A stretch of 64,000 nucleotides of DNA from assembly GCA_022496805.1 (NCBI GenBank), contig CM040103.1:3924001-3988000 (forward strand). The letters are read 5' to 3'. This document shows, piece by piece, positions 1-11,129 of this stretch. Every line of letters begins with the position of its first letter. Within the stretch, counting starts at the first letter, position 1. The translations under genes were made by a program, and so were the position numbers. The DNA is from Pohlia nutans. Taxonomy: Eukaryota; Streptophyta; Bryopsida; Bryales; Mniaceae. The notes beneath the pieces were generated by a model. It was not told where the DNA came from. It was given only the letters and a program-made list of their open reading frames with translations, and ran no database searches.

Positions 1-1935
1 GGACCATATTAAACCCTGATATTTTTTATTCAATTTGAGGCAATGGCTCTTCTACCACTCTGCAATGTAGGGTTTATGATTTATGAACTCTGTTGTTTAG
101 GGTTTATGAATTATGAAAGTCCGCTATTCTACATGCTAACCCTTGACTTGAATAAGGTCAATAAAAATGAGTGACTCCTGCAACTGTCGCTTTGATAGCA
201 AAGTACCCATGTTTCTAGCACTTTGATAGCAACCTTTGTACTGTTATTACCTTCGAAAATCATTTCAGCAGCTACTGCTGCACTTGGTTGCTGCACTTGG
301 TTGGAGCTTTTTGGACCAAGCTCATCACTCTTTCTCTTCAGGTTGCCATTGCAAAAGCTGACTTAATAAAAAATTACGGAGACTCTGGACCGTTAGCCTG
401 AAATCCTCTGTTCTTACTAACTCAACAATCAGGCCTACATTCAGTTTCATCATATGAATTAAAGACCTGCCCAAGTGCGAGGAAGAATAGGGGTGTCACA
501 CCTCTATTGAGAAGTTTATTATGTGAAGATTGAGAATATGGGTAGAGAATTGTGGAGCCAATTTTGGTCATTCTCTACATTTTCCGTGAAGAAGCTGCGA
601 CTCCCCTTGAGGTTGTACAAAGAATGAGAATGGACACAGCTTCTCAATCTGCTCCACGGCTTTTCAATAGGGGTTGTTACACCTCACGGAATCAAACTTC
701 TCTGAAGATTGAGAAGGTCCAGAGAGAAAAGAGGAGCCAATAGGGGCCCTTATCCATGAACAAGGTGTGACTCCCTTCTTCATGAAAATGTGACTTCCTT
801 TCTCTACCCTGTGAAGAATGAGAATGGAGAATGGAGAATGAGATTTACCGTGACCAACAAAAATCACAAAGCTATGACCGACTCGAGCGACAACAAGGGG
901 GGACATGGAAGCAAAGGTGAAAAGGTGAAGCTCCTTGGTGAAAACTTCACTCACAAAACCATTCTTTACACCCATTCATCACCCTTGGAGGAAAAGAAAA
1001 AAACTTAATCTTCAGAGAATGGGCCCTTCGCAATTCAAGGAGAGAGTGCCACGTCCTCAATCTCTGAAGTAAGCATGTGCAAAGAAGTGAGCATATGCAT
1101 ATCATGGGAGGAAAGCAGACACACCTGAGTGACCCCGAACTCATATAAGATCCCTTTCAGGCTCATCTTGTAGATCCATACATTCTATAAATTACTGTTC
1201 TCACAGTGCTCAGTCATCTTCTTGCCCTTGAATACCTACCTTGCATATCAACCATTAACGAAACACAAGATGGTTCAGATTCAGCTCTATCTCACTTCAT
1301 CGATCCAGCTTTCGCTTGGTTCAGCCAAACTTGCACCAGATTCTGCTACTTTCCTGTGCATAATATGCAAGTTGGATCTCTACACTGAAATCACTAGAAG
1401 TGGAACATAGAACTGCATGTCCTACACAAATCTTGTAGCAATTTTGAGTTGCTAGGTCACACGGGGACTTTCTTTTGTGTGGTTTTTTTATTTCCTTACC
1501 AACAGATGCAATGTTCTTCACTGATTTTAGTGATATAGAATGTTATAGTTTCTTGGGTGTTCAGCACTGTTATAAACGTACACGGATGCATTTCTCACCT
1601 CTAGACTCATTACTCTAGACTCATGGACCCCATGCTCCACGGCATAGTTCTTTACCAGAGCGAGTTTAGACCAACATTTCGAATTGCAGTTTTAAAACTA
1701 GAGATTAAAAATATATAAAAACGCAAACATAAGAGTGCTAAACCCAAATTTGACACTTCGTAGATTTTAAAGCCCTCTCAAACACAGTTTTTATTCTAAG
1801 AAATCAGTGTGAAGCTAATTGCATCACCATAAACTCTCTTTGCAGCTTATTATTTTGCGGTGTCACATGGAGCACAACATGAATTTGAGAGAAGAGTGGA
1901 CCATTCTCACTTCAGTGGCAACTCAAGTGATTCTG

Positions 1936-1941
1936 TTTATT
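1936..1941 (-). terminator. Candidate polyadenylation signal of F1
   Basis: TTTATT on plus, AATAAA on minus, about 200 bases past the F1 stop. The surrounding text (TGATTCCAG after it) recurs at the same relative place downstream of F2, F3 and F6, and in reverse downstream of F9, which supports a retained 3'-end element. Confidence 0.45.
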
Positions 1942-2141
1942 GATTCCAGGGATACAAAATTTCGCTTCATCTGGATTATGGATTTCACCAGATAATGGCT
2001 TCAATCCGTCACTTCAAAACCATGAATCCTTCGTCCATTTAGGGTATACTTTGACTATGCTCCAGTGTTTGGATGGAGGCGGTGTGGTTAAATTAACATG
2101 CACACCTGAACGAGACCTGAGATTAAATTCCTTGAGCACTT

Positions 2142-3371
2142 TTAATCCGTGCTCAGTTCCCAATTGGGTAGAAGGAGATTCATGTGCTTCCCAACCCACG
2201 CACATTCTCCATCTTCAGGAAGGGGACTCAGAGGGTTCGGAGGCAAGGGATGGGCATGCAAGAAAAGCGTCACCACATCAAGCACTTCGCTTTTGCCAGA
2301 TGAATTGGACATCAGCATTAGACTGGAGTTGCCGAACCCGATCACACTCATCTCAGGGCGGTAGATGCACGATCGTATGTCAAACATCGACCACAACTCT
2401 TCTTTCGAGAATTTGCACACGACTTCCCGAGCCATCTCAGAGATTTTGATTTCTTCCAGACAAAACCACCACAGATTTTCATTTCGGTCGTGGCACCATG
2501 AGGCGAGAAACAAGCGGTTGTCGGTCACTACCAGCTTCGGATCAGAGCTGTTCTCAATGCTGCACAAAGAGTCCCACTTTTTCTCCGCAAGACTGCACGA
2601 CAGCAGCGGCTGCCAGTATGATCGAAAGGGATGTGTATCTGAATGTGTATCTATATATGAAAACAACACGAGGAGTTGGTCTTGGAATGTCACACTGTCG
2701 ATGATCTGACCAGCGTCGCTAATGTCCCATTTGGGGTTGCTAAAGCTTTGCCATTCTTTGGTGGTTGAATCATAAACACGCACCATGGGATCATTCCGAA
2801 TCCGCAAGCGCTCTTCCTCACTCGTCGTGGGGTCAGTCAATTTGATCGTGTTGTCAAAGTTGTGGTTTATCACGAAAGCTTGGAATGTCTTGGCGATCGT
2901 GTCGAAAACCAAACTCAATCGTGGACAGTCTTCTGAGGTCTCATGTTTGGGTACAGGTGTCAGTATTTCAAAATAGTTTCCAATGGGATTATGGACAATG
3001 AGCGAGATATGATCGTTGGACTCCGTCTTCAGAAGTTGGCAAACCAGACCGCCGTCCATGGCCACTGGAATATCTGGCTGTAAGAGGACGTCGCAGTGCC
3101 TAAAGCCCTCGGTTCTGTACCAAAGTCGGGCATTCTCGTCGACTATGCACCATCCATAGTCAAAAATTCTCGGTGTGCTACTTCTGATGTAGTGTAGGAC
3201 GATGAAGGATGCATCTTGACAGTTTGCGTGATTCTCAGCGTGGGCAACAGCAAAGTTAAGGGTGGAAATGAGATCATTCCATCCCTTGCTGACAGTACGA
3301 TATCTGCACAGATCCGGTGTAGGAATGAACGTCAACACTAATTTCACTATGTCGTCATTGAACAAGTCCAT
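2142..3371 (-). CDS. F-box protein F1, subclass A
   Basis: 409 residues. The F-box is at residues 1-40 (start MDLFNDDIVKLVLTFIPTPD, then the LCRYRTVSKGWNDLI core), the part that binds SKP1 in SCF ubiquitin ligases. The rest resembles the plant F-box/kelch-like type, with blocks DGGLVCQLL (107-115), LIVHNPIGNYFEIL (124-137), LVFDTIAKTFQAFVINHN (154-171), EEERLRIRNDPMVRVYDS (185-202), IGFGNSSLMLMSNSSGK (344-360) and WVGKHMNLLLPNWELSTD (392-409). I chose the ATG at 3371 because all eleven copies share AAGAATGGAC there; the open frame upstream has no further ATG. Odd: the otherwise conserved TLSW tryptophan reads TLFL, and ILPPV reads ILTPV, so selection may be relaxed. An 8-codon upstream ORF lies at 3661-3687. 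Substrate unknown. Confidence 0.88.
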   Translation of the reverse strand: MDLFNDDIVKLVLTFIPTPDLCRYRTVSKGWNDLISTLNFAVAHAENHANCQDASFIVLHYIRSSTPRIFDYGWCIVDENARLWYRTEGFRHCDVLLQPDIPVAMDGGLVCQLLKTESNDHISLIVHNPIGNYFEILTPVPKHETSEDCPRLSLVFDTIAKTFQAFVINHNFDNTIKLTDPTTSEEERLRIRNDPMVRVYDSTTKEWQSFSNPKWDISDAGQIIDSVTFQDQLLVLFSYIDTHSDTHPFRSYWQPLLSCSLAEKKWDSLCSIENSSDPKLVVTDNRLFLASWCHDRNENLWWFCLEEIKISEMAREVVCKFSKEELWSMFDIRSCIYRPEMSVIGFGNSSLMLMSNSSGKSEVLDVVTLFLHAHPLPPNPLSPLPEDGECAWVGKHMNLLLPNWELSTD

Positions 3372-6300
3372 TTTTCGTTTCTGCAAGAATTTCCGGCAGA
3401 TTGGCTTATGCAACCTGTGTAACTAGAAAGTGATGAGCATGCAATGAGGGAGTGCGATTAGCATGGAACATTGAATGATACTTTGACACAAGTAGATACG
3501 TCCTTCATCTATTTATGTCCTTCATAAATATGTCCTTCATCATCCTTCAAACATTAATACTCATTGCTTGTGATGGTTTTCATGGTTGGGACATATTTGA
3601 ACTCACTATTAAAGTCATGAAGCATGACCGAGTCTTATGGTGCTCCAGCTGCTTTTGGAGTTAGTTCACATTCTCATCCATAGCCATCTGAAACGATTTT
3701 GTGATGCGACCTAGTCCAGAGTCTTCGTCTTCCAATTGAAGCAGGAACATACAGGATTAATTGGCAAGACGAAACATGTAATAAGTGGTGACGATTGAGA
3801 GCGCCGTCGCTTAATTGTGTGTATGGGGCACGTAGAAGTTTTCAGTATGTCACCACTTTGTTGATGTTCTTCTGAACCTCATGAATATCTACATTAAATG
3901 GTCCTATGTTTTAGAGCTTAAGGATTCAGTTGGCTACCTCAAAAATCATCTCAGCACTTATAAGCTCCTAATTTTTGAGCACTTAAATGCCACATTTTTG
4001 GCTCAGACTCTGCATTCCGCCATGATTGTTCAAAGAGAGTTCGTGGCTTTGTTCATAAAATTGTCGCTTTTCAGGTTGGGTGGCTTATGCCCTTGATTGC
4101 TTGGTTTTATATCTAAACTTTGTCATCATGCTTTGCGTCAATTAAATTGACATTATGTTGTGGTCATAATTTTTGGCACTGTAAAGTTTTTAGAAATGAT
4201 GATGAATGTAGTTAATCTTATCTGGAGCTTAGTTACATTTTCTACTAGGTAGTAGAAATCTTGTCTAATGTGACATGTTTGCAACAAGTCCATCGTGATG
4301 CATAATGACATTTTGTGTCACTATAGACTTGTTTTAAATATTTGAATTCTTGGTGAGATTTTCCCACCAATCTTTAGTTAGTGTGAGACTTTACATACAA
4401 TCTTCATTACTTCATAAGGTTTTTTAGCCCTTGTGGTGCTCACCTCCCAATTTGACCATATTATGTTAGTGAATAGCATAGGGTATTTCGGAATATGAGA
4501 TTCTATCATATTAGTTGAGGTCAACTAAGGTTGAGCTGATTGCCTCTGGCCAATGATAGTCCGTTGAGTTCAAGCTCCTTGATACTTTTTGGATTTTTCA
4601 TAAAAGGATATTGTTGAGTCGTAATGATTCCGGATTCAATATAAAAAAGACTACTATAGATTCACAAATTGAGAAGCGTGTGATCTCCCAACTGCTGAAG
4701 AACTTATGTCATTGTGAGAATTTTCAATTAATGTGAGTCACACTTTATTCTAATACCACAATTAGTATGAGAATATTGAATTACTGTAACTCATAGTAAT
4801 TGCAATAATTGGTGTGGTGTTTTCAACAGTGTTATTTGTAAAACATGAGGATGGGGTCCAATGTGTCTATAAAGTTCTAGTTGGTAGACTTGGTAGAACA
4901 TAGCATAATAGAGCAATGGGGACAACACCCTTTTGCTATGGACCATAGTCTAGTTACAATTAAAAACTAAGTTTTCATGACAATGACACGATAATCCCAA
5001 AATTCATGAAATACAAATGACATTCCTTCATTACCTTAAAAAGTAGATCTAAGTGAAAATTCTCTTCAATTTCGATCCAGTTTTCAAAAGGATGCTCCAG
5101 TGCAGTGCTCTATTCTATTATGATACAAGAGGGAGAATACTGAACTGAGTCGGCTCTTATAAATTTTTTTTTGGGTTCAATTTGACGCAACGGCTGTTCT
5201 ATCACTCTGCTATGTAGGGTTTATGATTTATGAACTCTGTTATGTGGGGTTTATGAATTATGAAAGTCCGCTATTCTACATGCTAACCCTCACTTGAATA
5301 AGGTCAATAAAAATGAGTGACTCCTGCAACTGTCGCTTTGATAGCAAAGTACCCATGTTGCTATCACTTTGATAGCAACCTTTGTACTGTTATTACCTTT
5401 GGAAATCATTTCAGCAGCTACTGCTGCACTTGGTTGGAGCTTTTTGGATTTAGGGTATCATCCTTTCTCTTCAGGTTGCCATTGCCAAAAGCTGAATTAA
5501 TTAAAAAAAAAAAAAAAAAAACTCTGGACCGTTAGCCTGAAAACTTCTGTTCTCACTAACTCAACAATCAGGCCTACTTTCAGTTCCATCATAATAATTG
5601 AAGAATTGCGAAAGTGTGAGGAAGACTAGTAAGGGTGTCACAACTCTACTGAGAAGTTTGATTCTGTCACATCTGTACTGAGAGGTTTGATTCTGTGAAG
5701 ACTGAGAATATGGGGAGAGAATCGTGGAGCCAATTATGGCCATTCTCTTCATTTTCTGTGAAGAAGCTGAGTGAAGAATGCGAATGGACACGGCTTCTCA
5801 ATTGCTCCACTGCTTGTGAATAGGGATTGTTACACCTTCTCAGAGAATCAAACTTCTTTAGAGATTGAGAAAGTTTAAAGAGAAAAGAGGAGCCAATAAG
5901 GGCCTTGTCCATGAACAAGGTGTGACTCCCTTCTTCATGAAAGTGTGACTTCTTTCTCACCCATGTGAAGAATGAGAAAGGAGAATGGAGATTGAGATTT
6001 ACTGCGAATGAGATTCATCTCGTAAATCCATGATATATTCTATAAACTACTGCTCTCCTCACTGTGCTCAGTCATCTTCTTGCCCTTGAATACCTATATT
6101 GCATGTAAACCATTAACAAAACACAAGATGGTTCAGATTCAGCTCTATCTCACTTCATCGATCCAGCTTTTGCTTGCTTCAGCCAAACTTGCACCAGATT
6201 CTGCTACTATTCTGTGCATAATAGGCAACTTGTTGGATCTCTAATTATGACCAACTGCACTGACAGGTTTCATTTGAACAATATTATATAGAACTGAAAT

Positions 6301-6399
6301 CACTAGAAGAGGAACATAGCACTGCACGTCCTACACAAATCTTGTAGCAATTTTGAGTTGCTAGGTCACATGGGGACTTTCATTTGTTTGGTATTATTT

Positions 6400-6545
6400 A
6401 TTGTCTCTTTTTCCTTCCAGGGGAGAAACTACGGAAACGCTTTGTTTTCGAGGAGTTACCACGAGTTACGTGCCATGACAGTGAAAAGAAGCTGTAAAAG
6501 TAAATCTGAGGTAAATACGAGGCAGAGACTCCTCGACTAGCCGCT
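6400..6545. other. Insert unique to copy 2 of the tandem duplication
   Basis: Copy 1 reads directly from TGTGGTTTTTTTATTTCC to TTACCAACAGATGCAATG (about 1480-1510). Copy 2 has roughly 130 extra bases here, beginning after a pyrimidine stretch ending CCTTCCAG and ending near CTTGTATCTTTACC. It is less AT-rich than its surroundings and open in one frame, but I recognise no protein in it. Confidence 0.45.
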
Positions 6546-6998
6546 TGTATCTTTACCAAAAGATGCAATGTTCTTCACTGCTTTTAGTGATATAGAATGT
6601 TATAATTTCTTGGGTTGATCAGCACAGTTATAAACATACACGGATGCATTTCTCACCTCTAGACTCATGACTCTAGACTCATGGACCCCATGCTCCACGG
6701 CATAGTTATTTACCAGGGCGAGTTTAAACTAACATTTTGAATTGCAGTTTTAAAAGGACAGCTTAAAAATATATAAAAACGCAAACGTAAGAGTGCTAAA
6801 CCCAAATTTGATACGTCGTAGATTTTAAAGCCCTCTCAAACACAGTTTTTATTCTAAGAAATCAGTGTGAAGCTAAATGCATCACCATATTTAACTCTCT
6901 TTGCAGCTTATTATTTTGCGGTGTAACATGGAGCACAGCATGAATTTGAGAGAAGAGTGGACCGTTCTCACTTCAGCTCAGCAACTCAAGTAGTTCTC

Positions 6999-7004
6999 TT
7001 TATT
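6999..7004 (-). terminator. Candidate polyadenylation signal of F2
   Basis: TTTATT on plus (AATAAA on minus) about 200 bases beyond the F2 stop, in the same context as at F1. Confidence 0.45.
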
Positions 7005-7205
7005 GATTCCAGGGATACAAAATTTCGTTCCATCTGGATTATGGATTTCACAAGATGATGGCTTCAGTCTGTCACTTCAAAACCATGAGTCCTTCGTCCA
7101 TTTAGGGTTTACTTTGACTATGCTCTGGACAGTGTTTGGATGGAGGCGGTGTGGTTAAAATTAACATGCACACCTGAACGAAACCTGAGCTTGAATTCGT
7201 TGCTT

Positions 7206-8468
7206 TTAATCCGTGCTCAGTTCCCAATTGGGTAGAAGGAGGTTCATGTGCTTCCCAACCCACTCACATTCTCTACCGTGAGGAAGGTGACTCAGAGGAT
7301 TCGGGGGCAAGGCATGGGCATGCCAGGAAAGGGTCACCACATCAAGCACTCGGCATTTGCCAGATGAATTGGACATCAGCATCAGACTGGAGTTGCCGAA
7401 CCCGATCACACTCATCGGGGGGCGGCGGTCCAACCTCGCGACGCACGATCGTATGTCAAACAACGACCACAACTGTTCTTTCGAGAATTCGCACACGAGT
7501 TCCCGAGTCATCTCAGAGATTTTGATTTCTTCCAGACAAAACCACCACAGAGTTTGATTTTTCTTCCGGCACCATGAGACGAGAAACAAGCGGTTATCGG
7601 TCACTACCAGCTTCGGATCGTAGCTGTTCTCAATAATGCTGCACAAAGAGTCCCACTTCTTCTCCGCAAAACTGAACGACAACAGCGGATAGTTCCGCCG
7701 ACCAGGATGTGTATCTAGATCTGAATCTGTATCTCGAAATGAAAACAACACGAGGAGTTGATCTTGGAATGTCACACTGCCGATGATCCGACCGACGCCG
7801 CTTACGTCCCAATCGGGGTTGCTCAGGCTTTGCCATTCTTTTCTGGCTGAATCATAAACACGCACCATGGGATCATTCCGAATCCACAAGCGCTCTTCCT
7901 CACTCGTACTGGGGTCCTCCAGTTTGCTCGTCTTGTTGTAGTGGTGGTTTATCACAAAAGCTTGAAATGTCTTGGCGATCGTGTCAAAAACCAAACTCAA
8001 TCGTGGACAGTCTTCCGAGGTCTCATGTTTGGGTACAGGTGGCAGTATTTCAAAATAGTCTCCAATGGGATTATGGACAATGAGCGAGATATGATCGTTA
8101 GACTCCGTCTCCAGATCGTCAGACTCCGTCTCCAGAAGTTGGCAAACCAGACCACCGTCCATGGCCACTGGAATATCTGGCTCCGAGAGGACGTCGCGGT
8201 GCCTAATGCCCATAATTCTGTACCAAAGTCGGGCATTCTCGTCGACTATGCACCATCCAAAAATGCTCGGTACGTTTCTTCTGATGTAGTGTAGGACGAT
8301 GAAAGATGCGTCTTGACAGTATGCGTGATTCTGAGCATGTTCAAGAGCAAAGTTAAGGTTGGAAATGAGATCATTCCATCCCTTGCTGACAGTGCGATAT
8401 CTGCACAGATCCGGTGTAGGAATGAACGTCAAAACTCGTTTCACTATGTCGTCATTGAACAAGTCCAT
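7206..8468 (-). CDS. F-box protein F2, subclass A
   Basis: 420 residues from the shared start (CAT at 8466-8468); F-box at 1-40 (MDLFNDDIVKRVLTFIPTPD). Closest to F1 and F10. A 21-base tandem duplication near 8101-8136 adds seven residues, giving the doubled LETESDD/LETESND before HISLIVHNPIG. The central variable segment is also longer than in F1 (FRDTDSDLDTHPGRRNYP). The frame stays open upstream to an ATG at 8618, which would add 50 residues. The paralogues lack that ATG, and here the usual leader text TGCACAGG reads TACACGG, so I prefer the shared start. An 8-codon upstream ORF lies at 8753-8779. Expected role: substrate adaptor of an SCF ligase; substrate unknown. Confidence 0.87.
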   Translation of the reverse strand: MDLFNDDIVKRVLTFIPTPDLCRYRTVSKGWNDLISNLNFALEHAQNHAYCQDASFIVLHYIRRNVPSIFGWCIVDENARLWYRIMGIRHRDVLSEPDIPVAMDGGLVCQLLETESDDLETESNDHISLIVHNPIGDYFEILPPVPKHETSEDCPRLSLVFDTIAKTFQAFVINHHYNKTSKLEDPSTSEEERLWIRNDPMVRVYDSARKEWQSLSNPDWDVSGVGRIIGSVTFQDQLLVLFSFRDTDSDLDTHPGRRNYPLLSFSFAEKKWDSLCSIIENSYDPKLVVTDNRLFLVSWCRKKNQTLWWFCLEEIKISEMTRELVCEFSKEQLWSLFDIRSCVARLDRRPPMSVIGFGNSSLMLMSNSSGKCRVLDVVTLSWHAHALPPNPLSHLPHGRECEWVGKHMNLLLPNWELSTD

Positions 8469-8927
8469 TCTTCGTTTCTGCAAGAATTTCCGGCAGATTG
8501 GCTGACGCAACCGTGTAACTAGAAAATGACGAGCATGCAATGAGGGAGTGCGATTAGCATGGAACACTGAGTGATACTTTGACACAAGTGAATATGTCCA
8601 TCTATTTATGTCCATCATCCAACACTAACACTTAATATTGGGATCCAAGCTTGTGATTGTTTTCATGGTTTCGTATGGAGGAACATATTTGAACTCACTA
8701 TTAAAGACATGAAGCATGAACGAGTCTTATGGTGCTCCAGCTGCTTTTGGAGTCAGTTCACATTCTCATCCACAGCCATCTGAAACGATTTTGTGACATC
8801 TGCGACTCGTCCAGATTCTTCGTCTTCCAATTAAAGTAGGAACAGACAGGATTGGCCAGACGAAACATGTAATGAAATCGTGACGAACGAGAGCGCCGTC
8901 GATCAATTGTGTGTATGGGGGCACGTA

Positions 8928-9315
8928 CACCAGGGTCTCATATGCGATTCCCTGTGTGATTTCCCTGCGAGTCTCACTTTTCCCACTGAGCTTATTCACT
9001 AGTTCAATGTTGGGTGATGGTCTAATATTCTTATCTTTTTGATAAGAATAAGACATTGGAAAATTACAAAAATTAGAGGGTGTTATAGGCACTATGGCTG
9101 CAACTATATACAAGGTGTTAAAGACGAAATTTCTACACACATAAAATGAGTTGAACATAAGTCACAGTATGTGAGACGCGTAAAAGTGGTACCCATACTA
9201 GGCCATTCCCCTGTTGACGCATTTGCTTGTAAAAGGAAAGTTTAACAAGTGTCAACTCTTGAGGCTCGGTGGGAAAAGAAAACGCACACAGGGAAACCAT
9301 TATGAGCTCCCTCTG
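8928..9315. mobile_element. MITE with CACCAGGG/CCCTCTG ends and 3-bp TSD, interrupted by a nested element
   Basis: The ends are inverted copies of one sequence, with GTA directly repeated on both sides (8925-8927, 9316-9318). Elsewhere the promoter block reads GGCACGTAGAAG with no insert. A relative sits at 21276-21489 and also has a GTA duplication. The 3-bp duplication and CAC ends fit a CACTA-type element. Non-coding. Confidence 0.65.
9012..9211. mobile_element. Nested MITE, GGGTGATGGTCTAATAT family
   Basis: It lies inside the 8928-9315 element. The left end GGGTGATGGTCTAATAT and right end CTAGGCCATTCCCC are inverted relatives, flanked by TGTT on both sides. The core matches the larger copy at 18356-18656 in the opposite orientation (shared text: TTTCGTCTTTAACACC). 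Superfamily not assigned. Confidence 0.55.
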
Positions 9316-9697
9316 GTAGAAGTTCTCTATACACCACTTTGTTGATGTTTTTCTGAACCTCATGAATATCTACATTGGTCCTATGTTTTAGAGCTTAAGG
9401 ATTCAGTTGGCTACCTCAAAATTCATCTATTGTAAGCACTTATAAGCTCCTAATTTTTTAGCGCTTGAATGTCACACTTTTGGCTCAAACTCTGCATTCC
9501 GCCATTGTTAAAAAAGTTCTTGGCGTTGTTCGTAAAATTGTCGCTTTTCAGGTTGGGTGGCTTATGCCCTTGATTGCTTGGTTTTATATCTAAATTTGGT
9601 CATCATGCATTGCATCAACTAAATTGACATTGTATTGTGGCCATGTTTGTTTGCACAGTAAAGTAATATGGAGCTTAGTTACATTTTCCACTAGGTA

Positions 9698-10433
9698 GTA
9701 GAAATCTTGTCTAATATGACATGTTTTTAAGGATTCAATGTTTCGATCAACAAGTCCATTGTGATGCAAAATGACACTTTGCATCACTATAGACTTGTTT
9801 CAAACAAATGAATTTTTATTGGACATGTCACATTAACCCCTAAACGTCACAGCGTCCAGAAACTGGACGACGAATGATTTCAAAGCCTTCTCACGTTCTC
9901 ATCATCGCTTAGATGAAACTCATCCAATTTTTTGGAGATTCTTCACCAAGTTGTTGTCCTATCTAATGGCTGGATTTAGTCATACTAGAGTACATATTTT
10001 TCTAAAATTGCAAATGTAGAAGTATGTCAAGTCGTTGACCAAGCCAAAATTGCATTGACTCTAGTTCAAAGTGGAATCGTGAAAAATGAGGTCATAAATT
10101 TAAGAAACACAAAAATTTCAAAGTATCACCACACTTAAGAGTATCTCATTTCAAACTCATTTGAAAAAAATTTACTCAAAAAATATTGAAATTTAGTTTG
10201 TAATCGAATTTAGAAGGAATTTTTAATTTGAACTTTCAAATTTTATAATTAAATATTGGTGATTGTATTAGTGAATCGAACCGTACGGATGGAATCTAAA
10301 ATTCAAGATCTAGAACTTTCATTTGTATATCAATTCCAGAATATTCTTCTAAATGGTAGTTTATAATGTTTTTTCTCAAATTGTCAATTCCAGGGACACC
10401 CTGGTACGTTAAGGGGTTAAACAAGATTTCTAC
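9698..10433. mobile_element. Foldback element split by a TTAA-flanked insertion
   Basis: The two halves (9698 to about 9773, and from there to 9836 plus 10417-10433) are inverted copies: GTAGAAATCTTGT at one end and ACAAGATTTCTAC at the other. The inner stem is CAAGTCCATTGTGATGCAAA against TTTGCATCACTATAGACTTG. The right arm is cut by the element at 9837-10416. Related hairpins lie near 4290 and 23880. It would form a long RNA hairpin if transcribed. Confidence 0.55.
9837..10416. mobile_element. TTAA-flanked non-autonomous element T1
   Basis: 580 bp with ends CCCCTAAACG and CGTTAAGGGG, directly flanked by TTAA on both sides (9833-9836, 10417-10420). The paralogous block at 23.95 kb lacks it and reads CACATTAGACAAG (target at 23955-23958, one base off TTAA). 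A TTAA duplication with CCCT-type ends is the piggyBac signature. No transposase is encoded. The interior is AT-rich and related to 18.7-19.1 kb and 53.8-54.2 kb. Confidence 0.7.
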
Positions 10434-10764
10434 TTGTGTTATCTTCTGAAATATGTGCATTGAGTTGTATTCCAACAATTGTTCATATTTATCTTCCTCT
10501 AAAAATGTGCATTCAGGGTACTGTACCAAAAAAAATGATATGAAAGGAAGTTTTATTGAATAGTGATCCGGATAGTGATTGTTATTTTGTGGTGTTTATG
10601 GAAACATGGGGAGTTTTTGGAAAAATTGTAAGCAATTGTTAGAATGGGTTGAGGAAGCTGATGTGGTTGCTCCTAATGTAGTGGGAGGTGTGAGATGGGA
10701 CAATTTTTTTAGTAATTTAGAGGTGGTTGAAGTGAATAATTGCATTCAATTTTGGATTATATAC

Positions 10765-10791
10765 ATGTATGTATGTATGTATGTATGTATG
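10765..10791. repeat. ATGT microsatellite
   Basis: Between six and seven uninterrupted ATGT units. Confidence 0.95.
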
Positions 10792-10894
10792 AAGTACTTT
10801 GTCTTTACATTCATATCATGTGATGTAGACTTATTGTACAATAATATATGTCTACAATGGACTTCTCGTACAATAATGCATGTGCTAAATATTA

Positions 10895-11129
10895 CTTCCT
10901 CCGTCCCAAAGTTATTATCATGTTTGAAAGTGCTTTTTTAAGTAGGTCAAAAAAATACTTGTGACTAATTTTATTTAGGTTGCAAATGAACACATGCAAT
11001 GTTCTTCAATCATTCTAGTGACATAATTTGGAACCTTTTTTAATCATGTTTCTTACAATATGATCAATGAAATTGGCTGAAAGAAATACCAAGCAAACAA
11101 GTTGGACAATAACTTTGGGACGGAGGGAG
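10895..11129. mobile_element. Stowaway-like MITE
   Basis: 235 bp. Ends are CTTCCTCCGTCCCAAAG and CTTTGGGACGGAGGGAG, flanked by TA (10893-10894 and 11130-11131). The CTCCCTCCGTCCC terminus and TA target are the hallmark of Stowaway (Tc1/mariner) MITEs. Non-coding. Confidence 0.88.

Larger units (their letters stand above)
1..5160. repeat. Tandem segmental duplication, copy 1 (contains F1)
   Basis: Sequence from position 1 onward reappears, diverged but collinear, from about 5161: the same leader (CTCTGCAATGTAGGGTTTAT versus CTCTGCTATGTAGGGTTTAT), the same 3' flank, the F-box gene and its upstream block. Within it, 1-2141 is the 3' flank of F1 and shows no gene. The stretch 3372-4380 is the F1 promoter block, which recurs upstream of other cluster genes. 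For 4400-5160 I see only AT-rich sequence with no recognisable feature. Confidence 0.75.
5161..9836. repeat. Tandem segmental duplication, copy 2 (contains F2)
   Basis: Second copy of the unit described at the left edge. It follows copy 1 through the F2 gene and its upstream block, until a TTAA-flanked element interrupts it at 9837. It differs by the 6400-6545 insert, a poly-A run at about 5502-5520 and nested transposons near 8928-9315. The stretch 5161-7205 is the F2 3' flank and I see no gene in it. Confidence 0.75.

Noticed and set aside
66..115. TTTAGGG-like words suggesting telomeric repeat
   Set aside because: Isolated words within GTTTATGA-type sequence, not tandem.
2365..2709. Open frames antisense to F1, with parallels antisense to most F-box genes (for example 16117-16485, 27099-27455, 47818-48180)
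   Set aside because: They recur only because the sense strand is conserved. They start and stop at different places in each copy and show no domain.
3372..3413. N-terminal extensions of F1, F4 and F10
   Set aside because: The extended frames begin at non-ATG codons. The shared ATG in AAGAATGGAC is the natural start.
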